A stretch of DNA of 64,000 bases. Source: DATBJG01 sp963790545. Its GTDB lineage: Bacteria > Acidobacteriota > Vicinamibacteria > Vicinamibacterales > JAMQPK01. The stretch is from assembly GCA_963790545.1 (NCBI GenBank), contig CAWBPA010000020.1:1-64000 (forward strand). Reading direction: 5' to 3'. Positions 6,865 to 17,251 of this stretch are shown one piece after another. Each line of letters begins with the position of its first letter. Position 1 is the first letter of the stretch. The notes beneath the pieces were generated by a model. That model was not told the DNA's origin. It worked only from the letters and a program-made list of their open reading frames with translations, and did not search any database. Made by a program: the position numbers and the translations under genes.

Positions 6865-9704
6865 CTATTTGCCCGCCGCCGACGAGGGCGCCAGCATCCC
6901 GTCCGGGGTCCGCACCTCTGTCGTGCCCAGATTCAGTTTCTGCAGCTCGGGCTCGATTTTCGCGCGGTCACCGGCCGCAACGACGAGCAGCCGCTCTGGA
7001 ACCACGTGCTTTTGTGCCACGGATCGAACGCCGTCTGCGGTCACTCCAGCCAGACGCGCCGGGAACTTCGTGTAGTAGTCGAGGCCAAGATCGTAGACGA
7101 ACAAGGTTGCCGTGCTCGAGGTGACGCGCGAGCTGGTTTCGAACTCGGAAGGCAGCGACCGCACCAGGGAGTCCTTGGCCAGGCTCAGCTCGTCGGAGGT
7201 CAGCGTGGTCTCCCGCATACGCTGCACTTCCTTGAAGATCTCGCCCACGGCCGCGGCCGTGACATCCGTACGAACCCCTGAGGCAATCAGAAACGGTCCA
7301 GCCGCACGCCGGAAGAGAAACTGCGACGATGCCCCGTACGTGTATCCGTGCTGCTCGCGCAGGTTCAGATTGATCCGACTCGAGAACAGACCTCCGAAGG
7401 CTTCGTTCATGACCCGTAACGCTTCGTAGTCGGGTGTCGATCGCGGCACACCGACCGACGCCACGCGGAGCTGTGTTTGAGGAGCTCCCGGTTTGTCGAC
7501 AAGGACCACTCGGGCTGTCGTGGTCGCGGGCTGTCCCAAGGACGGGCGCGCCGGCGTCCCCGGCTGCCAGCTGCCAAATGCGCGCTCGGCGAGCCCTTTG
7601 ACTTCCTCGACCGTGATCTGGCCCGACACGATGAGTGCGGAATTGTTCGGAACGAAGTTCTGAGCCCAGAACTTCTGAAGGTCATCGCGGGTCATCGACG
7701 CGGTTGGACGCTTCGGTGCCGAGCTCCGTGAACCCGTACGCATGGCGGTGTCCATACAGGGCTGCCGAACATCGCGGCATTTGCCGCCGCACTCGGATTC
7801 TCCCGCTGCTGCACGAGGCTCGCCAGTCGGCTGGCGCGTTGCCGCTCTATCTCGTCCGAAGGAAAGGAGGGACGACGGGCGACGTCGGCGATGAGATCGA
7901 GCAGGGCCGGGAATGTGCGTTTCAGTGAACTCGCGGTGACCTGGGTCGAATCCATGCTCGATCCGGTGCCAAGCGTGCCCCCGAGTTGTGCAACCTCATC
8001 CGCAATCTGCAACGCGTTTCTGGTCATGGTCCCTTCGTCGAGCATGGCGGCCGTGAAGTTCGCCAGGCCAGGTTTGTCGACCGGGTTGGTATCGCTGCCG
8101 GTCTTGAGGATGAGAAGGGCCGACACGATCGGCAGGCCGGGTCGTTCGTTGACGAGCACGGTGAAGCCGTTCGCCAGTTTGAACGAGATGGCCACCGGCA
8201 GTTGTGGTGGCTTTGCCGCGGCCGGCTTTGGCGGTTCCTTCCGCCACGGCTCGTCAGGAGTTACTCGACTCGACGGCCCCGGTCTGGGTTGCCGGCGCAG
8301 GTGGCGTCGGTACCGGAGCACCAAGATCCGGCTCGCCCGCTACTCCATGCACGACGACTCGAGCGTTCGACTGGAGCTGCTGTCTGCAAAGGTCTTGATG
8401 CTCGTCGCCGTGACTTGCCTGTATCTGGCGAGGTCCTGCGCCAGGTAGTCGGGTGTTCCGAGATAGTGGTTGTACTGATTGAGTCGATCGGCAACCCCGC
8501 CAAATCCACCGAGCGTTTCGAGTCTCTGGATGATGCGTGTTTCGGTGATGTTTCGTGCCTGATCGACTTCTTTTGCATCCGGACCCGATTCGCGAAAGCG
8601 CACCAGCTCGGCCTCGATGGCTTTCTCGATTTCGTCCGCCGTATGTCCGGGACGTGCCGTCGCTTGAATCTGAAAAACGGATCCGAGAATCAGCGAATAC
8701 TGCTGCGCAGACACGTCCTGCGCAATCTGCTTCTCGTACACCAGCGTTTTGTACAAGCGGCTGGACTTGCCGCCGCCAAGGACGATGGCCGCAAGATCCA
8801 GGTCCGCATCGCCAGGCTTGAAAATTGGAGAGGTGATCCAGGCCATGTAGACACGCGGGAGCTCGACGCGATCTTTCACGACCGCTCGACGTTCGGCCGT
8901 AATCGGCGGGGTCTGCACGTTGATCGTCGGCACAGGGTTCCCGCGCTTCAATGACCCGAAGTATTTCTCAACGAGCTTGCGGGTGGCGGCGGGATCGAAG
9001 TCGCCGACAATCGCCAGGCTCGCGTTGTTGGGTGCGTAATAGAGCCGGAAGAAATTCCTCACGTCCTCCAGCTTTGCCGCCTGAATGTCGGCGTGCGATC
9101 CGATGACGCTGGCGTAGTACGGGTGATTCGGCGGAAACAGCTGATGGAAGAGCGCCTCTTCGACGATTCCGTACGGCTGGTTTTCCACGCTCTGCCGACG
9201 TTCGTTCCGGACGACATCCTGCTGATTCGTGAGCTTGGCCTGATCGACGGTCTCGAGCAGATAGCCCATCCGATCGGACTCGAGCCACAGGGCAAGCTCG
9301 AGCTGGTTTGCGGGCACGGTCTCGAAATAGTTGGTGCGATCGAAGTCGGTCGTCCCGTTGAGGTCGCTGCCGCCGGCCCCTTCGAGCAGCCGGAAATGCG
9401 AGTCGCCAGGGACATGCTTGGAGCCCTGGAACATCATGTGCTCGAACAAGTGGGCAAAGCCTGTGCGGCCCGGTTCTTCGTTGGCCGGTCCGACGTGATA
9501 CCAGAGGTTAACGGCCACGAGCGGCAATCGATGATCCTCGGACAGAATCACGTCGAGTCCGTTCGCCAGCGTGAATTTCTCGAACTTCAACTGCGGCACA
9601 TCGGCTGCCGCGGCGGATTGGCCCTGCTGCGTGTGGCTTGGCACGCCGAGGACGGTTACCACCGCGATCAGCACGACAGGGAACATGCGAAGTTTGAATT
9701 TCAT
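6865..9704 (-). CDS. Double-domain M16 zinc peptidase (frameshifted)
   Basis: An exported insulinase/pitrilysin-family peptidase of about 940 residues. A signal peptide (residues 1-27) is followed by the active M16 domain with inverted zinc motif HLFEH in GFAHLFEHMMFQGS near residue 80. A second, inactive-type M16 half begins near PVAISFKLANGFTVLV. The WRKEPPKPAAAK linker joins the halves, as in full-length bacterial zinc proteases, so I treat the span as one gene. The reading frame breaks at about 8370, 8255, 7755 and 7665. Each is repaired by one or two bases. The alternative is two genes with a short overlap. It probably degrades peptides in the periplasm. A two-hairpin repeat lies just upstream. 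Confidence 0.82.
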
Positions 9705-9725
9705 GAGAGCTCCATCAATTTATTT

Positions 9726-9865
9726 ATTCGCGTGGGGCCCCACCCCCACGCGCTGCCGTCGTCCTTCGACTGCGCTCAGGACGACCCTGAGCCTGTCGAA
9801 GGGTCGCTTACGCTCCGGATCTTGCACCCAACGCTCGCCGCTTAGTCAGCGCTACGCGTGGCGCC
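9726..9865. repeat. 130-bp two-hairpin repeat, copy 1
   Basis: Contains CGCGTGGGG-CCCCAC-CCCCACGCG (9729-9752), then an imperfect CCTTCGAC...GTCGAAGG stem with inner GCTCAGG/CCTGAGC (9763-9803), then TCGCTTACGCTCCGGATC. The 62324-62455 copy matches over nearly the whole length with scattered differences. Both copies lie just upstream of the start of a metallopeptidase gene. The GTCGAAGGGTCG segment recurs inside the PilT-like gene at about 15640. Confidence 0.7.
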
Positions 9866-9877
9866 GATTAACCTCTC

Positions 9878-10579
9878 CTAACCCTTCTTCTTCATCCCCG
9901 GCGGCTCCATCTCGAGGCTCGCCCAGAGATACCAGGCCGCGACGGAGCGATACGGCTGCCAGCGACGGCCAATCGCGTGCATCTTATCCACCGATGGAGG
10001 CTTCCGCAGCCCGTACAGGCGCTGAATCGCTTTAACGATCCCCAGATCTCCAACCGGCAGGACGTCGGGACGATGAAGCCGAAACATCAGGAACATTTCC
10101 GCCGTCCACCGACCGATGCCTTTAACCTCGGTCAGCGTGGCGATCACCTCGTCGTCACCCATCGATTCGAGCCGATCGAGATCGAGTCTGCCCCCGGACA
10201 CGCGTTCGCAGACGTCTCGCACGTAAGCCGACTTCTGGGAGCTCAGGCCAACCTGGCGCAGCGCGGTCACCGGTACGGCCAGAATCTCCTCGGGAGTCGG
10301 ATAGCGGCCAGCCGGGAATAGCGCAAGAAAGCGCGCGTAGATCGTGGCCGCCGCTTTGCCCGACAGCTGCTGCCACACGATCGATTCGATCATCGCCTGC
10401 AGCCCATGGTCGCGCTGACCGTCGGCCAATCCACAGCGCCCATGCCTGGCAATGACGGCGCCCAGCGCGGCGTCGCGCCGCATCAGGAGGCGCCGGGCAC
10501 GTGCGTAGTCGGCGGGAGTCATGCTCCGAGCCGTGGTCGCGTCGCGACGCGGGGCCCGAGAGGCGGATTGACGTCTCAT
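9878..10579 (-). CDS. AlkA-like DNA-3-methyladenine glycosylase
   Basis: A 233-residue HhH-GPD base-excision glycosylase. Seen are the MIESIVWQQLSGKAA helix, the helix-hairpin-helix LTEVKGIGRWTAEMFLMF, and the catalytic aspartate in LPVGDLGIVKA. There is no iron-sulfur cysteine set, which separates it from Nth/MutY and places it with AlkA/MAG enzymes that remove alkylated purines. The ATG at 10579 overlaps the stop of the SIMPL gene (ATGA). A downstream ATG (MTPADYARARRLL) would remove a basic leader of about 19 residues and is an alternative start. The coupling to an exported SIMPL protein is odd functionally and is probably just operon packing. Confidence 0.87.
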   Translation of the reverse strand: MRRQSASRAPRRDATTARSMTPADYARARRLLMRRDAALGAVIARHGRCGLADGQRDHGLQAMIESIVWQQLSGKAAATIYARFLALFPAGRYPTPEEILAVPVTALRQVGLSSQKSAYVRDVCERVSGGRLDLDRLESMGDDEVIATLTEVKGIGRWTAEMFLMFRLHRPDVLPVGDLGIVKAIQRLYGLRKPPSVDKMHAIGRRWQPYRSVAAWYLWASLEMEPPGMKKKG

Positions 10580-11291
10580 CGAATGACGGCCGACAGGGTG
10601 ACGCGGGCGCGAACTTCAACGTCACCGGCAACGATGGGCGTCGATGCAACCGCCAGAGCGTCTTCCCGCATACGCATCGGTTGCGGAGGTTGAATCATCG
10701 CGCGCGATTCCTCAATCCGCCAGATTTGGTCGATCCGTTGCCCGGCGCCCGCAGCGGCGGCTTCGGCTCTCGAGCGGGCATCGGCCACGGCCAACTTGAG
10801 GGCTTCGCGCTCCGACGCCTCGCGCGACTTCACATCGAACCGCACACTTTGAATGGTCGTCGCGCCCGACGATCCAGACGCGTCGATGACGTCGCCAACG
10901 CGATCGAGGGCATCGACGGTCACCTCGATCGAGTTCCGGGCGACATAACCGCGAAGCGTCTGACGGCCGTTTGCAAAGTCAAACTCCGGCTGCAGGTCGT
11001 ATCCAGCGTCCGGACCGCCGGCGGTTTGATACCCATTTGCTCGAGCCGCTCCTGGACGTTTGTCATGGCTTTGGCGTTGGCCCGCTGAGCCTCGCTCGGG
11101 TTCTTGGCTCGTGACTCGGCAGCGATCACGACAAATGCACGGTCTGGCGGCAGTCGAACGACGCCTTCACCGGTGACAACCACCAGCGGTCTCGCCTGGT
11201 TATTTGCCGGATCCTGACCGGCGGCGACGACGGGGAGCAGCCATAGACACGAGGTCATGACGATCAATGAGGCGAATTTGGTTCCAGTCAT
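10576..11291 (-). CDS. SIMPL-domain (DUF541) periplasmic protein, frameshifted
   Basis: An exported protein of about 238 residues. A signal peptide (FASLIVMTSCLWLLPVVAAG) is followed by the SIMPL fold, with VVTGEGVVRLPPDRAFV at the start and LKLAVADARSRAEAAAAGAG near the end, both typical. SIMPL proteins form ring-like periplasmic assemblies of poorly known function. The frame changes near 11020, where restoring one G gives TLGYDLQPEFDF, the expected next strand. It is co-transcribed with the AlkA-like gene by a 4-base overlap. The region upstream (11298-11411) is an AEDAE-type repeat, so its promoter is not obvious. Confidence 0.8.
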
Positions 11292-11297
11292 GGGTGT

Positions 11298-11411
11298 CTC
11301 AGTTTTGGCTCAACGCAGTTCGCAGTGCCGCTGAGGCCGCAGAGGTCTTTTTTAAGAATTCCCTGCGCACTCCGTGTTCTCGGCGTCCTCGGCGTTGAAT
11401 ATCACGGCTGC
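11298..11411. repeat. AEDAE-type intergenic repeat, copy 2
   Basis: Degenerate units (CGCAGTTCGCAGTGCCGC, CGTGTTCTCGGCGTCCTCGG) related to the 3258-3372 repeat fill the gap between the SIMPL gene and the next minus-strand gene. The adjoining TAGTTTTCAGTTTTCACTTC (11414-11433) supplies the end of the next gene. Confidence 0.55.
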
Positions 11412-11414
11412 AGT

Positions 11415-12228
11415 CTAGTTTTCAGTTTTCACTTCAGGCTGCGTCACGTACGCTACCCGAAAACCAATGCTGTAGGAGTAGCTGTCGATCGGCACCGGAT
11501 GCCGGCAGGCGCAGCGCAGGAAATTCGTATCGTCATTGACCCACGAGCCACCTCGCACGACTCGAAGTTCTCCCGCCTCGGGCCCGGGTGGGTTCAGGTA
11601 CTGACCGAGGGCATAGTAGTCGGCTGCATACCAATCCAACACCCATTGCCAGACGTTGCCGGCCATTCCGTACACCTTGTAGCCGTTCGGGGCGTGGGCC
11701 GTGACCTCTGTCGTGCCGTGCCGAAGTTTGAGGTTCGGATCGGGCAAATAGTTTGCGCGCGACGGATCGATCTCGTCGCCCCAGGGAAAGCGCTGGCGCT
11801 CGAGCCCCCCACGCGCGGCTTTCTCCCATTCTGCCTCTGTTGGCAGGCGGAATGGTTTGCCAGTGCAGGATTCGAGCCACGCGCAGTACATCACCGCATC
11901 TTCAAACGTGACCATCGTCACGGGATGTTGCGTGCGACCGGCCGGAGGCCGTCCCGTCGGTCCAGACGAACGGGGCTGCGAGCTCCTGGAACATCGCTGT
12001 CTGATCTGGGGGCACGACGAGCGGAAGATCGCGGATGGCTGGCGACCGATGTCCAGTGGCCTGGACGAAACGGGCGTACTCTTCGTTGGTGACCGGGTGA
12101 ACACCGATGTGAAACTCATCGAGGTACACTCGGTGCGACGGGCGCTCATTTTCGTCGTGCTCGTCAGTCCCCATGATGAACTCGCCGGCCGCAATTCGCG
12201 CCACGAGCGGGGCCGGGTCGTCGATCAT
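11415..12228 (-). CDS. Sulfatase-modifying-factor-fold (FGE-like) protein, frameshifted
   Basis: A protein of about 270 residues with the SUMF1/FGE fold. N-terminal FIMGTDEHDENERPSHRVYL, PVTNEEYARF, FRLPTEAEWEKAARGG, the YGMAGNVWQWVLDWY block and VRGGSWVNDDTNFLRCACR are all diagnostic. True aerobic formylglycine-generating enzymes have a cysteine shortly after GGS. Here that position is VNDD, so copper-dependent FGE activity is unlikely. Other members of the fold bind substrates or act as EgtB-like enzymes, but no DinB domain is attached. No sulfatase gene is nearby. The frame breaks near 11945. The start MIDDPAPL at 12228 was chosen because the upstream extension is basic and unlike the family. 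The final residues (EVKTEN) come from a TCAGTTTTCAG micro-repeat. Confidence 0.8.
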
Positions 12229-12348
12229 CGTTCGGGACCTAACGGAACGCGCTCGAAGGACGAGTCGCTTCAGTATACACGCCGGCATACACCAAGAATG
12301 ATATTTTGATGGCTGTTATGGGACCAACACCAGCTGACGAACGCGCAC

Positions 12349-13536
12349 GTGCATGGGCCACTCGCGGGACTGACCGTCGTGGATCTCACCCGCGTGCTCT
12401 CCGGCCCGTATTGCACGATGCAATTGGCCGACATGGGGGCGCGGGTCATCAAGATCGAGCGACCCGGACAGGGCGACGATACGCGCGGCTGGGGCCCACC
12501 GTTCGTGCAGGGCGAAAGCGCGTATTTCATGAGCATCAACCGCAACAAGGAGAGCGTGACGCTCGACTTCAAGCATCCTGAGGGGCGGAAACTGCTCGAC
12601 CAGTTGATCGCGCGCGCTGACATCGTCGTGGAAAACTTTCGGCCGGGCACGCTCGACGCTGTCGGGTTCGATTACGCGTCGCTCCGCGACCGCTATCCAC
12701 GGCTGATCTATGCATCGATTTCCGGGTTCGGTCAGAACGGACCCGAGCGCGATCGTCCCGGCTACGACGCGGTCGTGCAAGGCGAGGGGGGCCTGATGAG
12801 CATCACCGGCGCCCCCGATGGGCCAGGTTACCGGTTAGGGGTTGCCATTGGGGATCTGGTCAGCGGCTTGTACACGGCGCAGGGTATCCTGCTGGCCCTG
12901 TTCGCACGCGAGCGCACGGGACACGGCCAGTACGTCGATGTGGGAATGCTCGATTCGGTCGCCTCGCTGCTCACCTATCAAGCGGGGATTTACTTTGCGA
13001 CCGGCACACCGTCAACCCGCATGGGCAACCGGCATCCGTCAATCGTCCCGTACGAGGTGTTTCAGACCCGTGACGGCGATATCGTGCTCGCCGTCGGCAA
13101 CGATGAGCTCTGGCGACGGTTCTGCCGCGTGGCAGGTCTCGAAGGGCTCGCCGAGGACGCACGTTTTGCAACCAACCGCGACCGTGTGCTCAATTACGAA
13201 TGGCTGCGACCACTCATTGCCGAGAAATTTGCCGATCGCTCACGAGCCGATTGGTTGGAGGCGCTTGGCGGTGCCGGGGTTCCGGCCGGTGCCGTGCGGG
13301 ACGTCGGTGAAGTACTGAGAGATGAGCAACTGCTCGCGAGATGCATGGTCGAATCTGTGGAGCATCCGACGACCGGCGTGGTCAAGGTGCTTGGCGTACC
13401 CGTCAAGCTTTCGGGCACTCCTGGCGCAATCACTCGGCCGCCGCCTCGGCTTGGCGAACACACCGGCGCGGTGCTTGGGGAGCTTGGTCTGAACTCGGCA
13501 CGGATTGCGGAGCTGCAACAGGCCGGGGTGATCTGA
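12349..13536 (+). CDS. CaiB/BaiF-family acyl-CoA transferase
   Basis: A class III CoA-transferase of 395 residues with the N-terminal GLTVVDLTRVLSGPYCTM block, VVENFRPGTL and ISGFGQNGPERDRPGYD. The catalytic aspartate is in AIGDLVSGL. By count it is Asp169, the same number as in formyl-CoA transferase. The enzyme moves CoA between carboxylic acids through aspartyl-CoA and anhydride intermediates. The substrate cannot be read from the sequence. The start is GTG at 12349. It is divergent from the FGE-like gene. A TTAAAACTGAGAACTGAAAACTG micro-repeat follows the stop. The gene is intact. Confidence 0.9.
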   Translation: MHGPLAGLTVVDLTRVLSGPYCTMQLADMGARVIKIERPGQGDDTRGWGPPFVQGESAYFMSINRNKESVTLDFKHPEGRKLLDQLIARADIVVENFRPGTLDAVGFDYASLRDRYPRLIYASISGFGQNGPERDRPGYDAVVQGEGGLMSITGAPDGPGYRLGVAIGDLVSGLYTAQGILLALFARERTGHGQYVDVGMLDSVASLLTYQAGIYFATGTPSTRMGNRHPSIVPYEVFQTRDGDIVLAVGNDELWRRFCRVAGLEGLAEDARFATNRDRVLNYEWLRPLIAEKFADRSRADWLEALGGAGVPAGAVRDVGEVLRDEQLLARCMVESVEHPTTGVVKVLGVPVKLSGTPGAITRPPPRLGEHTGAVLGELGLNSARIAELQQAGVI

Positions 13537-13569
13537 ACACTTAAAACTGAGAACTGAAAACTGTTTGTG

Positions 13570-13992
13570 ATGGAAATCTCCGAAATCCGGAAGCGTGTGC
13601 TGCAGGCCATCGATCAGAGTCGCCGTGCGGCCGCCGAACGACGGGCGCGATCCGACGCGGCAACGGCGGCATACGAGCGCTTTCTTGCCGAAGTGGCCAC
13701 TCCAATGTTCAAACAGCTCGCGGCGGTGCTGAAAGCCGAGGGGTATCAATTCCAGGTCTTTACCCCGGCTGGCGGACTTCGCCTGGCTTCCGATCGCTCG
13801 CCGGAAGATTTCATCGAGCTTCGATTGGACGTGAGCGGTCAGTCGCCGGTCGTGCTCGGGCACGTGAACCGCGGACGGGGTTCTCGAATAGTGTCGTCGG
13901 AACGTCCCATCGGCGTTGGTGTGGCCGAACTCACCGAGCACGATGTGCTGGAGTTTCTGATCCAGGAAATCCAGCCATTCGTCGAACGCTAA
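13570..13992 (+). CDS. Conserved hypothetical protein with N-terminal coiled coil
   Basis: A 141-residue soluble protein that I do not recognise. Residues 5-50 are rich in Arg, Ala and Glu with heptad-like spacing (a helical or coiled-coil arm). Residues 55-141 look like a compact alpha/beta domain (KAEGYQFQVFTPAGGLRL, DFIELRLD). The C-terminal VLEFLIQEIQPFVER is predicted helical. The ATG at 13570 was preferred to an in-frame GTG one codon earlier. It follows the CoA-transferase gene by 33 bases, mostly micro-repeat, and faces the PilT-like gene tail-to-tail with a 13-base gap. There is no export signal. Confidence 0.6.
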   Translation: MEISEIRKRVLQAIDQSRRAAAERRARSDAATAAYERFLAEVATPMFKQLAAVLKAEGYQFQVFTPAGGLRLASDRSPEDFIELRLDVSGQSPVVLGHVNRGRGSRIVSSERPIGVGVAELTEHDVLEFLIQEIQPFVER

Positions 13993-14005
13993 ATCGGAAT
14001 CGTGA

Positions 14006-15985
14006 TTAAGCCAGCCGTTCGACGAATGACGTATCGACGCCCTCGCGTCTGAGCTGGTTGAGGAATTCAGGCCGGTCGGACGCGTGTCGATAGGCTTCGC
14101 GCGCGTCGACGACGCCGCTCTGGACGAACGCCACGAGCGCGTCGTTCAGGGGCACCATCCCGTACCGTCGCCCGCTGTCGAGCGCCAGCGGCAACTGCGA
14201 CGTCTTGCCTTCGGCAATGAGGTTGGCCACCGAGCTCGTGTTCAGCAGCACTTCGCGGGCGGCCAGACGTCCTCCGCCCGTTTTTCGCACGAGGACCTGT
14301 GCCACGATTCCCCGGAGCGCTTCGGCCAACGCCAGTTGAATCTTCGGCCGTCGTTCGGGCGTTGTCTGATCGATGATGCGATCGATGGCCGCAGTCGTCG
14401 TATGCGCCGAGAGAGACCCAATCACGAGATGGCCGGACTCGGCCGCCGCAAGCGCGACATTCAGGAGCTCGGGGGTGCGCAAATCCTCGATGACGAGCAC
14501 ATCGGGATTCTCCCGCAGCGCCGTCCGCGCCGCCGCGACGAGCTCGTCATTGTCGCCACGGACTTCCCGCTGGCTGACGAGCGACGTCCGGCTCTCGTGC
14601 ACGAACTTGATCTGACTCTCGAGCGTGATGACATGGTCGCTGCGCGTCCGATTAATCAGATCGACGAACGCAGAAATCAGCGTGCTCTTCCCGCTCGAGC
14701 GTGGCCCGGTGACGAGCACGAGGCCTTCTGCTTCCGCACACAGTCCCTGGATTTCACGGGACAATCCGAGTTGTTCCGCTGAAATCGCGCGGGCCGGGAT
14801 CATGCGGAAGATTCCGCCGGCACCCCGGTGATCGCGGAAGCTCATGCACCGGATTCGACCGACGTCCGCAACGTCGCAGATCCATTCGGTCCCGACCCCG
14901 CTGCGCAGCGCCTCGCGATTGCGCTCGGGCATGATGTCGAGAATGTGCGACTCTACTTCCGGCGCGCTCAGCACCGCCTCGCCTTCGAGCAGACTGATTT
15001 CCCCGTCGACACGAATCGAGGGCCTCGAACCCGATACCAGATAAAGCGTCGATGCCCCACGGGCCGCTGCCACCCGCAGCAGCCGATCGAGCCCCGCCAG
15101 TTTGGGAGACATGGTCACGCGCGAGGTCTGATCGCCCCGCACCTGGCTGCGAGCCAATGGCAACACGATAGCGGCGGGCGTCTCCTCGAGCGGCGACCGA
15201 GGCGTTTGGATACGTGACGGCGGCACTGGAACCATCGTGACCGGAGGGATATCCGACTCAACGGGAACCCGATCGGTCTTCCGCCGGCGGGGCGTCGAGC
15301 GCAGCTCCGACGGCACCGGTTTCGGGGCGGTCGGCGCTGGCCCGGAGGCGAGATGCTCTTCGCTCGCGGCAGGTGACAATGTGACATGCGTCTCGCGCCC
15401 CTTGATTGAGCTCAATGGGTCTCGTTCCCTCGTCCGTCTGCGCGTCGCCCGGCGCCGTTGAAATCGACGCCGCAACTGGTTCGTCCTCGTGTTTGGCTTC
15501 TTCGGCAGGCGTCAGGGGGAGAGGTGGCTCCGCGGCGGAGGCAGCTGTCGGAATGGGGCCGCCGGAATTTCCGCTGGCTCCGCCGGGCCTGGCGTTGGTG
15601 CCGGCACGTCCTCTCCAACAGGCGAGTCCACGATTGCCACAGGACGACCCTGAGGTTCTCGAAGGGTCGACGGGCGCTGACGTCGAATTTCCATCCAGAT
15701 ATCGTTGCCACCTCGCGCGGCAACAATCGCAAAGCGTTCGTCCGGGATGACCGCCAGCGGCGCCAGTTCGTGCTCGACCGCACCCAATTCTTCGAGGGAT
15801 TTCTCTGCTGCCGGGGAAATCAGCTGCCCCAGAATCCCGGAGATGGCCTCGAGCGTAAGCGTACGCGTCGAGAGTTCGACCTGGCCCGAGGCCGCGACCA
15901 CATACGGACGCTCTCCGACATGCAAGACGAGCGCGTCGCCGTCAGCGCGGACGATGGCGGTCAAAAGGGATTCGACGAGGGCCAC
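14006..15985 (-). CDS. PilT/GspE-like secretion ATPase with N-terminal extension (frameshifted)
   Basis: The C-terminal 400 residues are a PilT-type motor: Walker A GPRSSGKSTL, Asp box, Walker B VLVIEDLRTPEL, the HLVIGSLSAHTTTAAIDRI His box and the GIVAQVL region. The invariant GRTGSGKS-style loop has SS in place of TG. Upstream is a separate fold of about 115 residues (MALVESLLTAIVRADGD...), then a long Pro/Glu/Arg linker. The GTG start at 15985 has an AGGAG 10 bases upstream. Two frame changes (about 15520 at a run of C, and about 15415) lie in the linker, so I join both parts. PilT proteins retract type IV pili, and a variant motor is possible. Part of the linker is encoded by a fragment of the 130-bp repeat (15640-15672). 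Confidence 0.72.
15640..15672. repeat. Fragment of the 130-bp repeat inside a gene
   Basis: AGGACGACCCTGAGGTTCTCGAAGGGTCGACG resembles the CCCTGAGCCTGTCGAAGGGTCG hairpin of the copies at 9763 and 62356. Here it lies in the coding sequence of the PilT-like protein linker and is read as STLREPQGRP. Confidence 0.45.
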
Positions 15986-16524
15986 TGCTGAATTTTCTCC
16001 TCGAGCATCCGGCCAGCCGAACGCGGCCGAAAACTAGACCGATCTCGGAATGTGTCGGCTCAAACCGCACATGCCAATAGGTAAAATCTAGCAGATTGTG
16101 ACCGGACGCGTCGGCTGACTCATAAATGCGCAGAAGTTCAACAAGCTTATAACCACGCGTCTGATACGGCGGAATAATTCGTTCCGTCCGCAGGTATTGA
16201 ACCATCCCCTCGTCGGTATAGTCTGCTGGACCAACGTCTCCGTCGCTGGCCAGCCGGCCCGCCAGGACGGCGAGCGACAGCACTTTTTCGGTCACCACCC
16301 GCGTGCCGGGCAGGAAGCCGAAGCGCCGGGCCGGTTCCTTGCGGGAACGCACCTCAAAGCGGACAAAGATTTCGTTGCTCACGAAATTGTAGTCCGCTTC
16401 AGAGCGGGTCGACTGGCGCGTCTTCCACGCGAATGGCTGTAAGGTCATCCATCCGGCGCAACTTTTCCAAGACGAGCTGCGTGAAGGTGCCTTCGCCCGA
16501 CCACGCGGAGCTATCGATTTCCAT
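15942..16524 (-). CDS. Conserved hypothetical protein downstream of ubiE (frameshifted)
   Basis: About 190 residues of unknown function. The start ATG (MEIDSSAWSGEGTF) at 16524 overlaps the ubiE stop by 14 bases. The frame shifts near 16410, after which EADYNFVSNEIFVRFEVR begins the main body. This contains FLPGTRVVTEKVLSLAVLAGRL and a C-terminal half rich in aromatic residues. There is no signal peptide or membrane span. The tail overlaps the GTG start of the PilT-like gene by 44 bases, so the true stop may differ if an error lies near 16020. Position suggests co-expression with ubiE and the PilT-like ATPase, with no clear functional link. Confidence 0.5.
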
Positions 16525-17251
16525 TGGCTCGTTTGGTCGCGACGTGCATGGCGAGAAAGCCACCGAGGACCGGGATGATCGCCAGCACCCTCGAATCCCC
16601 GCATCTTCAACATCTGACCGACCTCACGACTTCCCGGATACGTCCGAAGCGACTGCGGAATGTAGCGATACGTATCGGGATCACCATGGAGCAGCACACC
16701 TAGTATTGATCCGACCACGGTCAGATAGGTGAAGTAGACGGCCCGAACCAGACCGTTGCCGGGCCGATCGAAATCGAGCGAGAGAAAGCGACCACCGGGT
16801 CGTAAGACTCTCGCGATTTCGTCGAGCGCCGGCGCCAGCTCGGGTACGTTTCGAATGCCGTAGCCTGTGGTCACCACGTCAAATGACTCGCGGATGGGAA
16901 GGGCAACGACATCATGTCGCCCTGCAAGAACGCGAGACCATCGCTTTCCGTGCGCTTGTCCGCGGCAAGCTCGAGCATTCGTTTCGTGATATCGAGACCG
17001 ACTACGGTTCTGGCGGTCTTGGCGGCAAGAAAAGCGAGGTCGCCAGTGCCTGTCGCCAGGTCCAATACTCGCGACTCGCGTTGCAGCCCGGCGATTCGGA
17101 TCAACCGACGCTTCCATCGGCGATCCTGGCCGTACGACAGCACGACCGTAATGAGATCGTAGCGATCCGCAATGCGGGAAAAGAGCCGGCGGACATACCG
17201 ACTCTTTCCCGATGGGGTGGAAAGGGCTTGTCTAAGCGAGATAGTTGTCAG
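16511..17251 (-). CDS. ubiE: Demethylmenaquinone methyltransferase UbiE (frameshifted)
   Basis: A class I SAM-dependent methyltransferase of about 245 residues that makes the last C-methylation of menaquinone (and ubiquinone). Diagnostic stretches are YVRRLFSRIADRYDLI, SYGQDRRWKRRLI, the SAM loop VLDLATGTGDLAFLAA, TGYGIRNVPELAPAL and LDFDRPGN. The frame shifts near 16890 and 16570, and the repaired end reads IPVLGGFLAMHVATKRANGNR. No normal start codon precedes SLRQALSTP. The frame is open into the cupredoxin gene upstream, so either a CTG start near 17251 or a nearby indel must be assumed. It pairs with the MqnD-like gene at 138-965. Confidence 0.85.

Noticed and set aside
8254..8340. Two independent M16 genes with a short overlap
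   Set aside because: The WRKEPPKP linker and the family length favour one double-domain gene broken by indels; the alternative is not excluded.
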